Part shown: piece after piece, positions 27,959 to 36,937 of the stretch
How positions within the stretch are numbered: the first letter of the stretch is position 1
Layout: each line of letters begins with the position of its first letter
Assembly: GCA_000531095.1 (NCBI GenBank)
Contig: HG799463.1
Span: 1,040,008 to 1,104,007 of the forward strand
Direction: 5' to 3'
DNA: 64,000 nucleotides
Origin: Gemmata massiliana
GTDB taxonomy: Bacteria > Planctomycetota > Planctomycetia > Gemmatales > Gemmataceae
Notes under the pieces: model-generated
What the model saw: only the letters and a program-made list of their open reading frames with translations
Databases searched by the model: none
What the model was told of the DNA's origin: nothing
Made by a program: the position numbers and the translations under genes

Positions 27959-28251
27959 ATCTCACCGACAACGCGGAGAGGGAGACGGGTACTTTACGGA
28001 CGGGGGTATTGGGATGGGAACGCTGACGAGCGTCTCGACGGCGGAAATGAGGCGCTAACACGCTTCGAGAAGCTGAAACGTTCTGCGCCCAGTTACGCAG
28101 CGACGGGCGCAATCATTCACCCCTCGCGCCTACCGCAACTCCATCAACACGAGTTTAGGTCTGTTACTCTCCCCCAGGAGCGAGCGGTAGGGCGCCTTCT
28201 GCGGAGTTCTGCGCCGGCACAACTCGGAATACGCGCCCGTGACGAAGGAAG
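27959..28251. other. Intergenic stretch with a dispersed repeat
   Basis: No gene is seen. 28161-28180 holds CTGTTACTCTCCCCCAGGAG of the CCTTCCCCCAGGA family, and ACTCGGAATACGCGCCCGTG near 28220 echoes the repeat at 9715. Confidence 0.35.
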
Positions 28252-28671
28252 TCATTCCATCACTTCGACGACTTCGGCCTTGGACACGCTGGCTTTGATC
28301 GCGGCGATCGCTTTCTCGGCGTCGGCCTTGGCCTTGTACCCCTCACTGGATGTCGCCACGACCTGACCGTTCGCCGCTTTCAACCGCCAGCGATGCTCCT
28401 TCTTCTCGTCCTCGTACACCTCGAACTTCTCCTTGTCGTCAGTGCCCGCCTTCTGAACCAACTCGACCCCGTGCCGGGCGTCAGCCACGGCCTTATACCC
28501 CTGACCCGCGGTAGCGAGGATCGCTCCGTTCGCGGCCTTGAGGCGCCACCGGAACTGCTCGTCCTTTCCCTTGTACATCTCGAACTTCATCTTCGCGTCT
28601 TGCGCGGGGGCCGGGCCGATGAGGTACAACAGTCCGGCGACGATTGCGGTGGCAGATAGGGCACGGGACAT
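28252..28671 (-). CDS. Exported YegP-like (DUF1508) protein with two repeats
   Basis: This is a 139-residue protein with a signal peptide (MSRALSATAIVAGLLYLIG, cut after APAQ). Two tandem DUF1508/YegP units of about 50 residues follow: FEMYKGKDEQFRWRLKAANG and FEVYEDEKKEHRWRLKAANG, each continuing as an ATxxxGYKxxxDA helix. The family is small and of unclear function; secreted versions occur in planctomycetes. Confidence 0.82.
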   Translation of the reverse strand: MSRALSATAIVAGLLYLIGPAPAQDAKMKFEMYKGKDEQFRWRLKAANGAILATAGQGYKAVADARHGVELVQKAGTDDKEKFEVYEDEKKEHRWRLKAANGQVVATSSEGYKAKADAEKAIAAIKASVSKAEVVEVME

Positions 28672-29183
28672 GACGCGACCTCAGAGAACATCAGGCGGGC
28701 GAGAGCCGGAACGGGCGGCAAATCGCGGGCCAACCGAAACCACGCCGTGCCCGACTTCGCGCCCGACCGACCCGTGAAAGTGCGACGGGTCTCGTCCTTC
28801 GGTTACTGACCAAAATAGTCGCGACACTTCGGCGGGCACTCGGGGGCTGAAGGTTATGCCGGGAAGCTGCGTCCAGTCAGATCTGATCGCTCGGAGTTCG
28901 TAATGTGCGCGCTTTGGCACTGAAGGCGCTTCATCGGGGCGCGGATGGTTCTGTCACCTTCCCCCCAGGAATCCCGCCGGTGTGTGGTCATGATGAGCGA
29001 GAGGTACGTTACGGAATGAGCGCGTTAGCAGTGGCGGAAGGTGCTGTCACTGGATTGCAGCAGCACTCACCCAATGCCGTCCCAAGAAATTGAGAGACAC
29101 TGCGAATGCAGGAATGAGGCTGGTCTACTTGGGCTGTGAAGCCGGCGTCCAAAGGGCGAGATTGACTAGCGGTTGGGCGCAGG
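28672..29183. other. Intergenic stretch before the ATPase gene
   Basis: No gene is recognised. 28951-28970 holds CTGTCACCTTCCCCCCAGGA of the dispersed family. The end of the stretch must contain the promoter of the ATPase gene, but I cannot place it. Confidence 0.35.
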
Positions 29184-31352
29184 GTGAGTAAAATCGTGAG
29201 ATCCCCGTACCCCAGCCCTCCCGCGGGATTGTCCATGGCTATGAAGCAGCTCGGCGTCCGACTCGGCACAGATCAAATAGAGAAATTCTCGAAGGCATCA
29301 TCAATCCAAGCGATTGAGGAATTGCTCTGGAACGGTTTCGATGCAGACGCCAACCGCATCACGGTTACGGTTGAGCGGGACAACGTCGGCCTCGGCGTGG
29401 CGTGGTTGCTCATCAAAGACGACGGCGCCGCGATCCCCTACGGGCTACTCGATAAGACCTTCGAGACAATCGGAGATTCGATGAAGGCTAGAGTGCGCGC
29501 TACCCCCGCAGGGCGCGTGCCCCGTGGGCGGTTAGGCCGAGGGCGGTTTAAGGCGTTCGCGCTAGCGAAATCCGTTAAGTGGGTTAGCCGTTATCGAGAG
29601 GGTTCGGAGGTACGAGAATTCACTATCCACGGCGACAAGTCGAAGCCTCAACCTTTCATGGCCACCGAACCACAGCCCGCGGCGGGCGGCACGGGTGTCG
29701 AAGTAGTCATCGGGCCTATCGATCGAGCCTGCCCGGAACTGCTTGATCCCTCTCACGTCGTTCGGGAATTGTCCAAACGGATGGCGCTCGGCCTCTTTCA
29801 TCACCCCGTCGAGATCCGCTTCGACGGCGTTCTCGTGAACCCAGAAGAGTTCATCTCCCACCGGCAGGAACTGTCCGTCGGGGTTAACGACGAGTACGGT
29901 GTGCAACAACAAGTGTCACTGACGGTCATCGAGTGGAACGGCATTCCTGCCAAATCGGTATATCTGTGTGACGCAGAAGGGGTTGCGCAGCATGAATGGG
30001 AGAAGCTCGAGATTCCCGCTGGAAAAACATTTTCGTACACGGTCTACGCCCAATCGCTTTTCGTGAATCGCCTTATTTCGACTGACGTCATCGGCCTCGG
30101 TGATCTGAGCGAGGAAGTGAAGAACCTCAAGTCGGAAACTCGCAAGGCCCTTGACGCCCACTTCCGGTCCCGGCTCTCCGCGCTCGCGGGCGGTTTAGTT
30201 GCCGAATGGCGTCAAGATGGCATATATCCGTACCCCGAAACTACCACCACCCCGGTCGAGCAGGTTAGCCGCGAGGTATTCGACATTTGCGCCCAGACGG
30301 TCCATGAACTACTTCCGAGCTTCCAACAGGGATCGAAGGCCAACCGCAAGTTGTTGTTCCGGCTATTGAAGCAGGCTGTTGAGACCGACACCGGCTCTCT
30401 TTGTGATATTTTCGAGCAAGTGTTGTCGCTAAAGAAGGAGCAGCAGGACGAGTTGGCTGGCATTCTGAAGAGTGCACGGCTCGGGGCTGTGATCAGCGCG
30501 GCGAAAACAGTGCTCGACCGGCTCAAGTTCCTCGAAGCTACCGAGCACCTGTTTTTTGGCGACCGCGCCGACGAGGTGAACGAGCCGCACCACCTCCAAC
30601 AAATCCTACTCAAGGAGCTGTGGCTCTTCGGCGACGAGTTCGCTTACGGTCGACAGGAAGCTTATTTGGTCAAGGCGCTTGAGGTGCACGCCGCGCATAC
30701 TGGCCAGTCATTCGATCCGAACACAGGTGCGATTTACAACATCCGGGACGGCAAGAAGAGTCGATTGGACGTCATGCTGAACAGCACCTACGCCCGCACG
30801 GATCCATATAAATTTGAGCATCTAGTGATTGAGCTTAAGCGATCTTCCGTAAAACTCGGGAGCGAAGAGTTGGCCCAAATTGAGAGCTACGCACTGACCG
30901 TCGGGAAGGACAGTCGGTTTGATAACAATCGCACGAAGTGGACTTGGATGCTGATCGGCGTCGAATGCGATGAATACACTGAGGGGCGTAGAATGTCCCA
31001 GGACCGCCCGCCTGGTCTGATCGCGAACCGTGCCGGTATGCAAGTGTGGGTGAAGACGTGGTCGGAAATTATTTCCGCGGCGAAACGCCGGTACGAGTTC
31101 TTCCTCAACCAATTAGAGGTAGAACTGACGGCTGATGATGGGCTGAAATATCTCCGCGAGCGTCACGAGAAGTACCTCCCGTCTTCGCTAAGAGAACCTG
31201 TGGCCACACTGCCTGTGACAACGAGTGCGACCATCGCCGTCGCTCCGTCGAAACCGGCCCTTACCTCATCTGGGATTCTGGCACTTCCGCCAGCAACAAA
31301 CAGTGTGGCCTCCAAAGCGGCTAAGCAAGTTAAGAAGAAAATGGATACGTAA
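29184..31352 (+). CDS. GHKL ATPase with C-terminal PD-(D/E)XK-like domain, likely defence protein
   Basis: The protein has up to 722 residues; the ATG at 29235 is an alternative start with a better family fit. The N-terminus is a histidine-kinase/Hsp90-type ATPase: AIEELLWNGFDADA (catalytic Glu and Asn), IKDDGAAI (D-x-G), and the lid GRLGRGRFKAF. The C-terminus has a nuclease-like core: RLDVML (about residue 527), VIELKRSS (about 549) and AQIESYAL (about 564), in the D...E-x-K...Q order of the PD-(D/E)XK superfamily. GHKL-nuclease fusions (MORC-like or Shedu-related) are frequent in defence islands. The gene lies next to a SIR2 effector, which supports that role. Confidence 0.75.
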   Translation: MSKIVRSPYPSPPAGLSMAMKQLGVRLGTDQIEKFSKASSIQAIEELLWNGFDADANRITVTVERDNVGLGVAWLLIKDDGAAIPYGLLDKTFETIGDSMKARVRATPAGRVPRGRLGRGRFKAFALAKSVKWVSRYREGSEVREFTIHGDKSKPQPFMATEPQPAAGGTGVEVVIGPIDRACPELLDPSHVVRELSKRMALGLFHHPVEIRFDGVLVNPEEFISHRQELSVGVNDEYGVQQQVSLTVIEWNGIPAKSVYLCDAEGVAQHEWEKLEIPAGKTFSYTVYAQSLFVNRLISTDVIGLGDLSEEVKNLKSETRKALDAHFRSRLSALAGGLVAEWRQDGIYPYPETTTTPVEQVSREVFDICAQTVHELLPSFQQGSKANRKLLFRLLKQAVETDTGSLCDIFEQVLSLKKEQQDELAGILKSARLGAVISAAKTVLDRLKFLEATEHLFFGDRADEVNEPHHLQQILLKELWLFGDEFAYGRQEAYLVKALEVHAAHTGQSFDPNTGAIYNIRDGKKSRLDVMLNSTYARTDPYKFEHLVIELKRSSVKLGSEELAQIESYALTVGKDSRFDNNRTKWTWMLIGVECDEYTEGRRMSQDRPPGLIANRAGMQVWVKTWSEIISAAKRRYEFFLNQLEVELTADDGLKYLRERHEKYLPSSLREPVATLPVTTSATIAVAPSKPALTSSGILALPPATNSVASKAAKQVKKKMDT

Positions 31353-31614
31353 CCATCCGTCCTTTTTGAAGACTGGGGTAGTAGACCGTTGCGGGGAAGG
31401 TCTATTTGTAACACCTGGGACGATTAGGAGAGGCGGAAGGGGCGAGGGATGCTGCTGGCGGAAAAATACGGGTTGTAGGACACTTTTTTTTGGGAAACTA
31501 ATTCACAGAAAGAATCTTTGGATTGTTTCGCTTGACAAATAATTAGCCTATATCTATCGCGAATCGTATCGACAGTATCTAAGGCTCCTGGCACCTAAGA
31601 ATCCAACGCATAAC

Positions 31615-33006
31615 ATGACCGAAGTGGATCTAATACGTGAATTCGCTGCCGCCCTAACGAAGGGTGCGGGGTGTCTCTTTGTGGGATCAGGCGTGTCCGC
31701 TGGATCAGGCCTGCCCGACTGGCGGGGAGCATTGGCCGACCTGACTAAATCGCGTCTTTCTATTGATCTCAGTAAGACGGACAATTATCCACTCATCGCC
31801 CAATTTTTAGTGAATGATGCATCGGGTAACCGCGGCCCATTGATCAAGAGCTTGAGGGACATCTTTCATAGATCACTTCATCAAAACGACAATCATAAAG
31901 CCATATCATTGATGAATCTGAAGACGATATGGACCACAAACTATGATACAATGCTGGAAGATGTCTTCGCCGGATCGCATATCACTGTTCGCCACACGGA
32001 TGACAATGTCACGTGGACTGTTCCGTCGGCTGATATTGAGATCATCAAGGCGCATGGATGCATCGATAGATCATGTCATGATGATATAGTCATTTCACTT
32101 GAGGATTATGAGGATTATCACGCTAAACGCCCCGCGACAGTTCAGCGTCTTCAGCACGACTTGATAAGCAACTCATTTTTATTCATCGGTTATTCGTTTA
32201 GCGATCCTGATATCGCAAGCGTGCTCACTACTGTTCGTCGATTGAAGAGTACGGCAACGCAGACTCACTATATGATCAAGACGCGTGACATGGAGGCCGA
32301 TTCACGCACTTCACTCTGGCACAAAGACCTTCAGCGTATTGGCATCCAAGTTGTTGAAATTGCCAGCCACGATAAGCTTCCACGAATCTTGATTAACATC
32401 GCAAAGAAATCGGTAGGAAGGACCGTGTATTTTACTGGATCTCACAAAAATCAGTCGGATACCACACATGATTTTTGCGAAGCTGTCGGCAAGGGAGTAG
32501 CGGAAATTTACAAGGACAGCCGAGGGCAAGTCCTCGAAGCGCCCATTGTCATGGACGGTCAATCGACGGGCCTGAGCCGTTCGATTATAATGGCCTTTAC
32601 CAGCAGGCTAATACATCATCGACTAGATATTCGCCGTCACATCGATGTTTACACCAATCCATATTCTCTTAACCCTCAACTTTCCGATGACTCCTCTTTG
32701 CTCCCACAGCTTGAGCGACTAAGGGCGCCGTTGATGAAGAGAACACAAGTAGTCGTAGCATTCGATGGAGGGATTGGAACCGACGCGGAGGTCCGCCTTG
32801 CCCGCGCATACAAGTGCCATATTCTCCCGGTACCGCGGTTAAGTGGCGGGTCAGCATCCAAACTTTTACAGGATAGTGGTATCTCAAGCCACCTGATGAC
32901 GATCTGCCCAAGATACTTGAATAAGGCCAGAAGAAGGCGGTTGAAGCCTGACGATGTTGCCGAAGCTGTTGGCTCGATGCTGGCTTCGCAGGTGGAGGCA
33001 ATATGA
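31615..33006 (+). CDS. SIR2-SLOG protein, ThsA/Thoeris-like NADase effector
   Basis: The 463-residue protein is close in length to Bacillus ThsA. The SIR2 domain (1-260) has the NAD loop VGSGVSAGSGLPDW (23-36), TTNYD with catalytic Asn109, KAHG with His147, and GYSFSDPDI (192-200). The C-terminal domain (267-463) has the SLOG pattern VYFTGS, VAFDGGIGTDAEV (381-393) and LPVPRLSGGSA (404-414). In ThsA that fold binds a cyclic ADP-ribose isomer and triggers NAD depletion and abortive infection. No TIR (ThsB) gene is seen nearby. The next gene overlaps by ATGA and encodes a ThiC-like protein. The sequence is AT-richer than the host. Confidence 0.85.
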   Translation: MTEVDLIREFAAALTKGAGCLFVGSGVSAGSGLPDWRGALADLTKSRLSIDLSKTDNYPLIAQFLVNDASGNRGPLIKSLRDIFHRSLHQNDNHKAISLMNLKTIWTTNYDTMLEDVFAGSHITVRHTDDNVTWTVPSADIEIIKAHGCIDRSCHDDIVISLEDYEDYHAKRPATVQRLQHDLISNSFLFIGYSFSDPDIASVLTTVRRLKSTATQTHYMIKTRDMEADSRTSLWHKDLQRIGIQVVEIASHDKLPRILINIAKKSVGRTVYFTGSHKNQSDTTHDFCEAVGKGVAEIYKDSRGQVLEAPIVMDGQSTGLSRSIIMAFTSRLIHHRLDIRRHIDVYTNPYSLNPQLSDDSSLLPQLERLRAPLMKRTQVVVAFDGGIGTDAEVRLARAYKCHILPVPRLSGGSASKLLQDSGISSHLMTICPRYLNKARRRRLKPDDVAEAVGSMLASQVEAI

Positions 33007-34121
33007 TTGCAAGGCTCAAATCACGAAGGGGATGGGTGGAGGCCGGTCCCGGCTATCCCACCCGTGTCATGGTCCTGATTGGAATGAATGCCGAGGCAGA
33101 GCGAGCTGATCAGGTCATAAAGATTGACCGGTTAACCGCTCTCCCTAGAGGGCCTGACGTCATCGCAGATCTAAGCCAACTCCGTGGCAGGCAGGAACTG
33201 CTCTGGCCACGTGTAGTCAACGACACGTCATGTGTCGCCGCAACGCTACCAATTTATTCCGTCCGAGTGAATCACGGGCGGGTTGATCCCGCGGAGCTAC
33301 TCGAGCGAACGATTGAACAGATCGAGGGAGGCGTCGGCCTAATTACTATCCACCCGACTCCGTGCTTCGACCTCCACACCATGTCACTGTCGCGAGCACT
33401 TCCCTGCACCTCGCGGGGGGGGAACATTGTCGCCACGGACCTTGCCGTCCGCAGCTGGCGGGGGGAAAATGTTTATATGCAGATTCTTCCCGAGCTTCTC
33501 GCGTTTGCTAAGCGTTACGGCACTGTAATCAGCCTCGGAGCCTCTTATCGATCGGGCACCATCTTTGACAGCTTTGACCAAGTTCAACAGGCCGAAATTC
33601 GGCAGCAAATCGACCTTGCCAAGTTGATCGCCGGAGAAGGAGTCGGCGTCATCATCGAATCTCCTGGGCATGCCCGCCCCTCCGACATTCGCCGAGTGGC
33701 CGTCCCTCTTCGTGCCTCCGGATTCCCAATCATGCCGCTCGGACCAATCCCAACTGAGGCCGCGGTCGGACAAGATCACATCTCGGCCGCCATCGGCGCC
33801 ACTTTACTCGGCCTTGAGGGTTGTGCCCACATCCTCGCTGCAGTTACACGGGAAGAGCATACGGGAGGAATTCCCACCGTCGCCTCTACGCTGGAAGCTG
33901 TTGAAGCGGCGCAGGTTGCAGCACGCATCATCGACTTAGAGTGGAACGGTGATGACTCGTTTGACCGAGACGTGGCTCGGCACCGTTCGGCTGACCGGAC
34001 CTGCGTCTCAGGACAGGAACAGGCGGGCTGCTCCCGTTGTGGCTCAACATGTCCGCTCCAGCACTATCCCCGGCACGTGGGCTCGGACTCTCTTCCCCTC
34101 CCACTTGTGCGAGATCACTAG
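33003..34121 (+). CDS. ThiC-like (HMP-P synthase family) radical-SAM homologue
   Basis: The 372-residue protein is shorter than ThiC. ThiC core landmarks are in order: VGLITIHPTP (111-120), TSRGGNIVA (136-144), ISLGASYRSGTIFDS (176-190), VIIESPGHARPSDI (216-229), MPLGPIPTEAAVGQDHISAA (244-263), AVTREEHTGGIPT. ThiC and its BzaF relatives rearrange aminoimidazole ribotide with a C-terminal CX2CX4C iron-sulfur site. Here the cysteines are C343, C346 and C350, a CX2CX3C spacing. The start ATG overlaps the SIR2 stop (ATGA), so the two are made together. I infer that it supplies or senses a nucleotide-like ligand for the effector. A thiamine role is possible but unlikely for an element-borne gene. 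Confidence 0.72.
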   Translation: MIARLKSRRGWVEAGPGYPTRVMVLIGMNAEAERADQVIKIDRLTALPRGPDVIADLSQLRGRQELLWPRVVNDTSCVAATLPIYSVRVNHGRVDPAELLERTIEQIEGGVGLITIHPTPCFDLHTMSLSRALPCTSRGGNIVATDLAVRSWRGENVYMQILPELLAFAKRYGTVISLGASYRSGTIFDSFDQVQQAEIRQQIDLAKLIAGEGVGVIIESPGHARPSDIRRVAVPLRASGFPIMPLGPIPTEAAVGQDHISAAIGATLLGLEGCAHILAAVTREEHTGGIPTVASTLEAVEAAQVAARIIDLEWNGDDSFDRDVARHRSADRTCVSGQEQAGCSRCGSTCPLQHYPRHVGSDSLPLPLVRDH

Positions 34122-34195
34122 CCACTCAATCCTTCTCAATCACAGCTTTAATTCACTCCAACGCCCTTAGACGTAATAACGATGGAAAGTCATTG

Positions 34196-34798
34196 CTAAG
34201 CCGAACGAGTTGCAATTCTAACCCCAACCGACTTCAATAGGTACGGCAGATCAACCAATCGTTCTTCCGCACCTAAAGGTTCCGAATCTTGACGAGCGTC
34301 AATCTGACAAAAACTCATTCGCGCGGAGTTTCCAATCCCTGGGGGAATTTCCTCAATGCTGGAAACGCTCCAGTCGTAACGTGAGCGGAAGTGAGTTGGA
34401 AAATAATGTGTACCAGAAAAAATGTCGTGTATGAATGTGAGGCAAATTCTCTCGCACAGTGGCAGGAATGTTCTGTAGACATCGGCGCCTCCGGCAATCA
34501 TTAGTTCGTCGGTGCCTCTTCGCTGGCAGGCCTGTTTCCCGATTTGCAGCGCCTCTTTTGCGCTGCGCGCTTTCGCACAGCCATCGAATTCGGTCTCGGC
34601 AGAGCGGGTCAGGATAATAGTTTCTCGTCCTGGTAGAGGGCGGCCGATCGTCTCGAATGTTTTTCTTCCCATTACCAGTGGTTTACCCATAGTTAAAAGC
34701 TTGAACCGCTTGAGGTCGGCGGGCAACTTCCAGGGCAATCCGGACTCGGTTCCGATTAGGAAGTTTCGGTCAACAGCAGCAATAATGTTGATTATCAT
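34196..34798 (-). CDS. folA: Dihydrofolate reductase
   Basis: The 200-residue protein has the complete DHFR pattern: INIIAAVDRNFLIG, GLPWKLPADLKRFK (with active-site Asp), MGRKTFETIGRPLPGR, and ELMIAGGADVYRTFLP. It is longer than the usual 160 residues because of a C-terminal extension (QDSEPLGAEERLVDLPYLLK). It lies 7 bp downstream of thyA with GAGG before its ATG, forming a thyA-folA operon that recycles the dihydrofolate made by thymidylate synthase. Its moderate GC matches the element rather than the host. Confidence 0.92.
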   Translation of the reverse strand: MIINIIAAVDRNFLIGTESGLPWKLPADLKRFKLLTMGKPLVMGRKTFETIGRPLPGRETIILTRSAETEFDGCAKARSAKEALQIGKQACQRRGTDELMIAGGADVYRTFLPLCERICLTFIHDIFSGTHYFPTHFRSRYDWSVSSIEEIPPGIGNSARMSFCQIDARQDSEPLGAEERLVDLPYLLKSVGVRIATRSA

Positions 34799-34805
34799 TC
34801 AATCC

Positions 34806-35639
34806 TCAGACAGCGACCTCGCCGTGAAGTGGCGCATGGTGCCGATAGCCTCGCAATTTGATGTGCTCGTGCTTCAATTCGGAGAGGCTCCGAACGCTCG
34901 GATCAATCAACAATTCGGGTAGCTCCAGAGGGCTCCGAGAAAGCTGCTCTCTGACTTGGTCGAGATGGTTCTCGTAAACGTGGACGTCTCCGAAGGTATG
35001 CACAAACCACTTGGGGGTTAATCCCGCGAGGTGTGCAATCACGTGTGTCATGAGGGCATAGCTGGCGATGTTAAACGGAACTCCGAGGAAAGCATCTGCT
35101 GACCTCTGGTACAATTGACATGAGAGTGACCCGCCGCTAACGCTGAATTGAAAAAGTGTATGGCAGGGTGGCAGAGCCATGCGCTGTACGTCAGCGGGAT
35201 TCCAAGCAGACACGATGAGTCGGCGGGCGATTGATGATGCTGGATCGGCTTTGACTGCCTCAATGCCTTCGAGGAGCTGGCCAATCTGGTCGATCGCTTC
35301 TCCGCTTGGGGTCTCCCAACTCCGCCACTGCTTTCCGTACACCGGCCCGAGTTCGCCCTCGGCGTCCGCCCACTCGTCCCAGATCGTGACCTTTTTGTCC
35401 TTGAGGTAGGCAATATTCGTTGACCCGCTCAGGAACCAGAGTAACTCGTGGACAACCCAGTTGAACGCCAGTTTCTTGGTTGTGACAGCGGGAAAACCTG
35501 CCGCCAAGTCGAACCGCATCTGGTAGCCAAAAACGCTGAGAGCCCGGATCCGCTCTCCGGTGGATTGGAGCATCGCTCGGGTGGGTTTTAGCTCCCCCAG
35601 GCGGATGATGTGATCGAGTAATTCCAAATATTGCTTCAT
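34806..35639 (-). CDS. thyA: Thymidylate synthase with altered phosphate loop
   Basis: The 277-residue protein aligns along its length with E. coli Thy[37 protein letters not shown], catalytic Cys in [30 protein letters not shown] (with the Asn that selects dUMP). It ends in a normal AV terminus. The odd point is the loop that is DRTGTGT in nearly all TS proteins. Here it reads TGERIRA before LSVFG, so the phosphate-binding Arg21 is replaced by Gly in a gap-free alignment. The enzyme may still work with the new Arg residues, or may have changed substrate. Confidence 0.92.
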   Translation of the reverse strand: MKQYLELLDHIIRLGELKPTRAMLQSTGERIRALSVFGYQMRFDLAAGFPAVTTKKLAFNWVVHELLWFLSGSTNIAYLKDKKVTIWDEWADAEGELGPVYGKQWRSWETPSGEAIDQIGQLLEGIEAVKADPASSIARRLIVSAWNPADVQRMALPPCHTLFQFSVSGGSLSCQLYQRSADAFLGVPFNIASYALMTHVIAHLAGLTPKWFVHTFGDVHVYENHLDQVREQLSRSPLELPELLIDPSVRSLSELKHEHIKLRGYRHHAPLHGEVAV

Positions 35640-35671
35640 CGCAGTCCATCCACCAGAGGCTTACCCGTCTT

Positions 35672-36313
35672 CTAGGCTTTGCCCAACAGTCCGTCGACCA
35701 CCCAACAGCCACGGAAGTGCTGCTGTCCCGAGCGGCAATGAGCCAGAACAAACGAGTTATTACAGTCTTCATCGACGAGGGCATCGGCCAAGATCGGCAG
35801 GACGTCAAAACGGTATTCTTCATACGCTTGAAGGGCGATTCCGACGGTCCGGTCAGTTCTCCAAGGCGCAAAGTCGATCTGTTCAGCGAAAGGATCGCCG
35901 ATCAGGTCACGCAAGACGGCACATTGAGCCTGTCGCTCCTCCCGCCAGATCTCCCGAGGGAACATCGCCCGAACCGAGCGCTCCGCTACGGCCTCCTTCG
36001 GAGCTTCGTGAGCTACCCAGTTCGCCTCCTCGACTACGAGCTCGCGCACCTTGCCGATTTGTTGGGGTAGGCGAGCTTCGATTTCGATCGCACGCTTCAA
36101 CATCGAGCGCAAGCCGTCGGACGACTCTAGGCCGTCTGCATAACGTTCAGCGAATTCGACAATCTGTTTGACATCTGGGCTGGCGAGGTGATCCCATACT
36201 CGGCGGAAACAGGCGCATCCGAAGAGTCTCAGTTTGCGGTCACCGGGGTTGGTGCCAATGAACTGAAGAAGAGCTTCAGGATCTGTACATTCGGCCCAAT
36301 CATGCCGGGTCAT
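35672..36313 (-). CDS. Gemmataceae paralogous family protein, function unknown
   Basis: The 213-residue protein shows the family pattern: WAECTDPEALLQFIG, RKLRLFGCACFRRVWDHL, EFAERYADGLES, IYxE-like region replaced by ALQAYEEYRFDVLPILADAL, and HFRGCWVVDGLLGK at the end. Gemmata genomes carry many such proteins, often next to TIGR02996 domains; none has a known role. It is just upstream of thyA on the same strand. Confidence 0.7.
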   Translation of the reverse strand: MTRHDWAECTDPEALLQFIGTNPGDRKLRLFGCACFRRVWDHLASPDVKQIVEFAERYADGLESSDGLRSMLKRAIEIEARLPQQIGKVRELVVEEANWVAHEAPKEAVAERSVRAMFPREIWREERQAQCAVLRDLIGDPFAEQIDFAPWRTDRTVGIALQAYEEYRFDVLPILADALVDEDCNNSFVLAHCRSGQQHFRGCWVVDGLLGKA

Positions 36314-36495
36314 TTTCGGCCTCCTCGTCCTTCAGCTGGTCCTGTCAATCCGGAATGCCCAGCCGTTTGGGCGAAGCACTGTTCCCAACTGCCCTGTTTC
36401 CGTCAACCCGAGTTGGCTCATTTATCAAGATTAATTGACTTAAAACCTTACTCCGAAATGACTTGCCGTCAGCACAGCATGTTGTTGTCAGTGTT

Positions 36496-36870
36496 TCACC
36501 TAACGATTTCAAGCATGGGTATCATGGGAATCGACCTTTCCCAGTATACCACCCTGCAACCCAAATTCTCAGAGTTGATTGGGGTTCGGACTTCGATGGA
36601 ACTGAGCGATTCTCTGTTTGGAGGGTTGGCGCCGAGCTGTTCAGTTATCTGGGACGGGTCGAACAGCCTGCTGGTCGGTCGTCGGCCCCCGACGGCGTTG
36701 GCACAGTCGGAGTCGGTGGTCCGATACAAGCGGTTGGCAGCTGACCGGTAGACGGCAAACACCCGCACGGCCTCGCTCTGGGGCATGCTGGCTCGGATGT
36801 TCGCAACAACGTAGGTGCGGAGATAAAATAAGGCGTCCGACGAAAGGATGAGCGCGTCGTGAGGCTTCAT
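36496..36870 (-). CDS. Possible small hypothetical protein
   Basis: A 124-codon frame (ALFYLRTYVVANIRASMPQS, EAVRVFAVYRSAANRLYRTT) shows a plausible helical N-terminal half. The C-terminal half looks less protein-like. No family is recognised, and the ribosome site is unclear. It lies between the Gemmata paralogue and the XRE regulator on the same strand. It may be a decayed gene. Confidence 0.35.
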   Translation of the reverse strand: MKPHDALILSSDALFYLRTYVVANIRASMPQSEAVRVFAVYRSAANRLYRTTDSDCANAVGGRRPTSRLFDPSQITEQLGANPPNRESLSSIEVRTPINSENLGCRVVYWERSIPMIPMLEIVR

Positions 36871-36937
36871 TCCGACAGCTTGCCGAGCCTGTCGCTCCTA
36901 TCCCGCTCGAGGAGAAAAGACTTCTGTAGTCCCGCGC

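Noticed and set aside
33003-34121. Annotation as a normal thiamine-biosynthesis ThiC.
   Set aside because: The protein is too short, has a different cysteine spacing, is coupled to a SIR2 effector and lies in a mobile element; only the family relation is kept.
36188-36751. Plus-strand frame across the intergenic region before the XRE gene.
   Set aside because: It overlaps the start of the Gemmata-family gene in antisense and shows no protein-like pattern.
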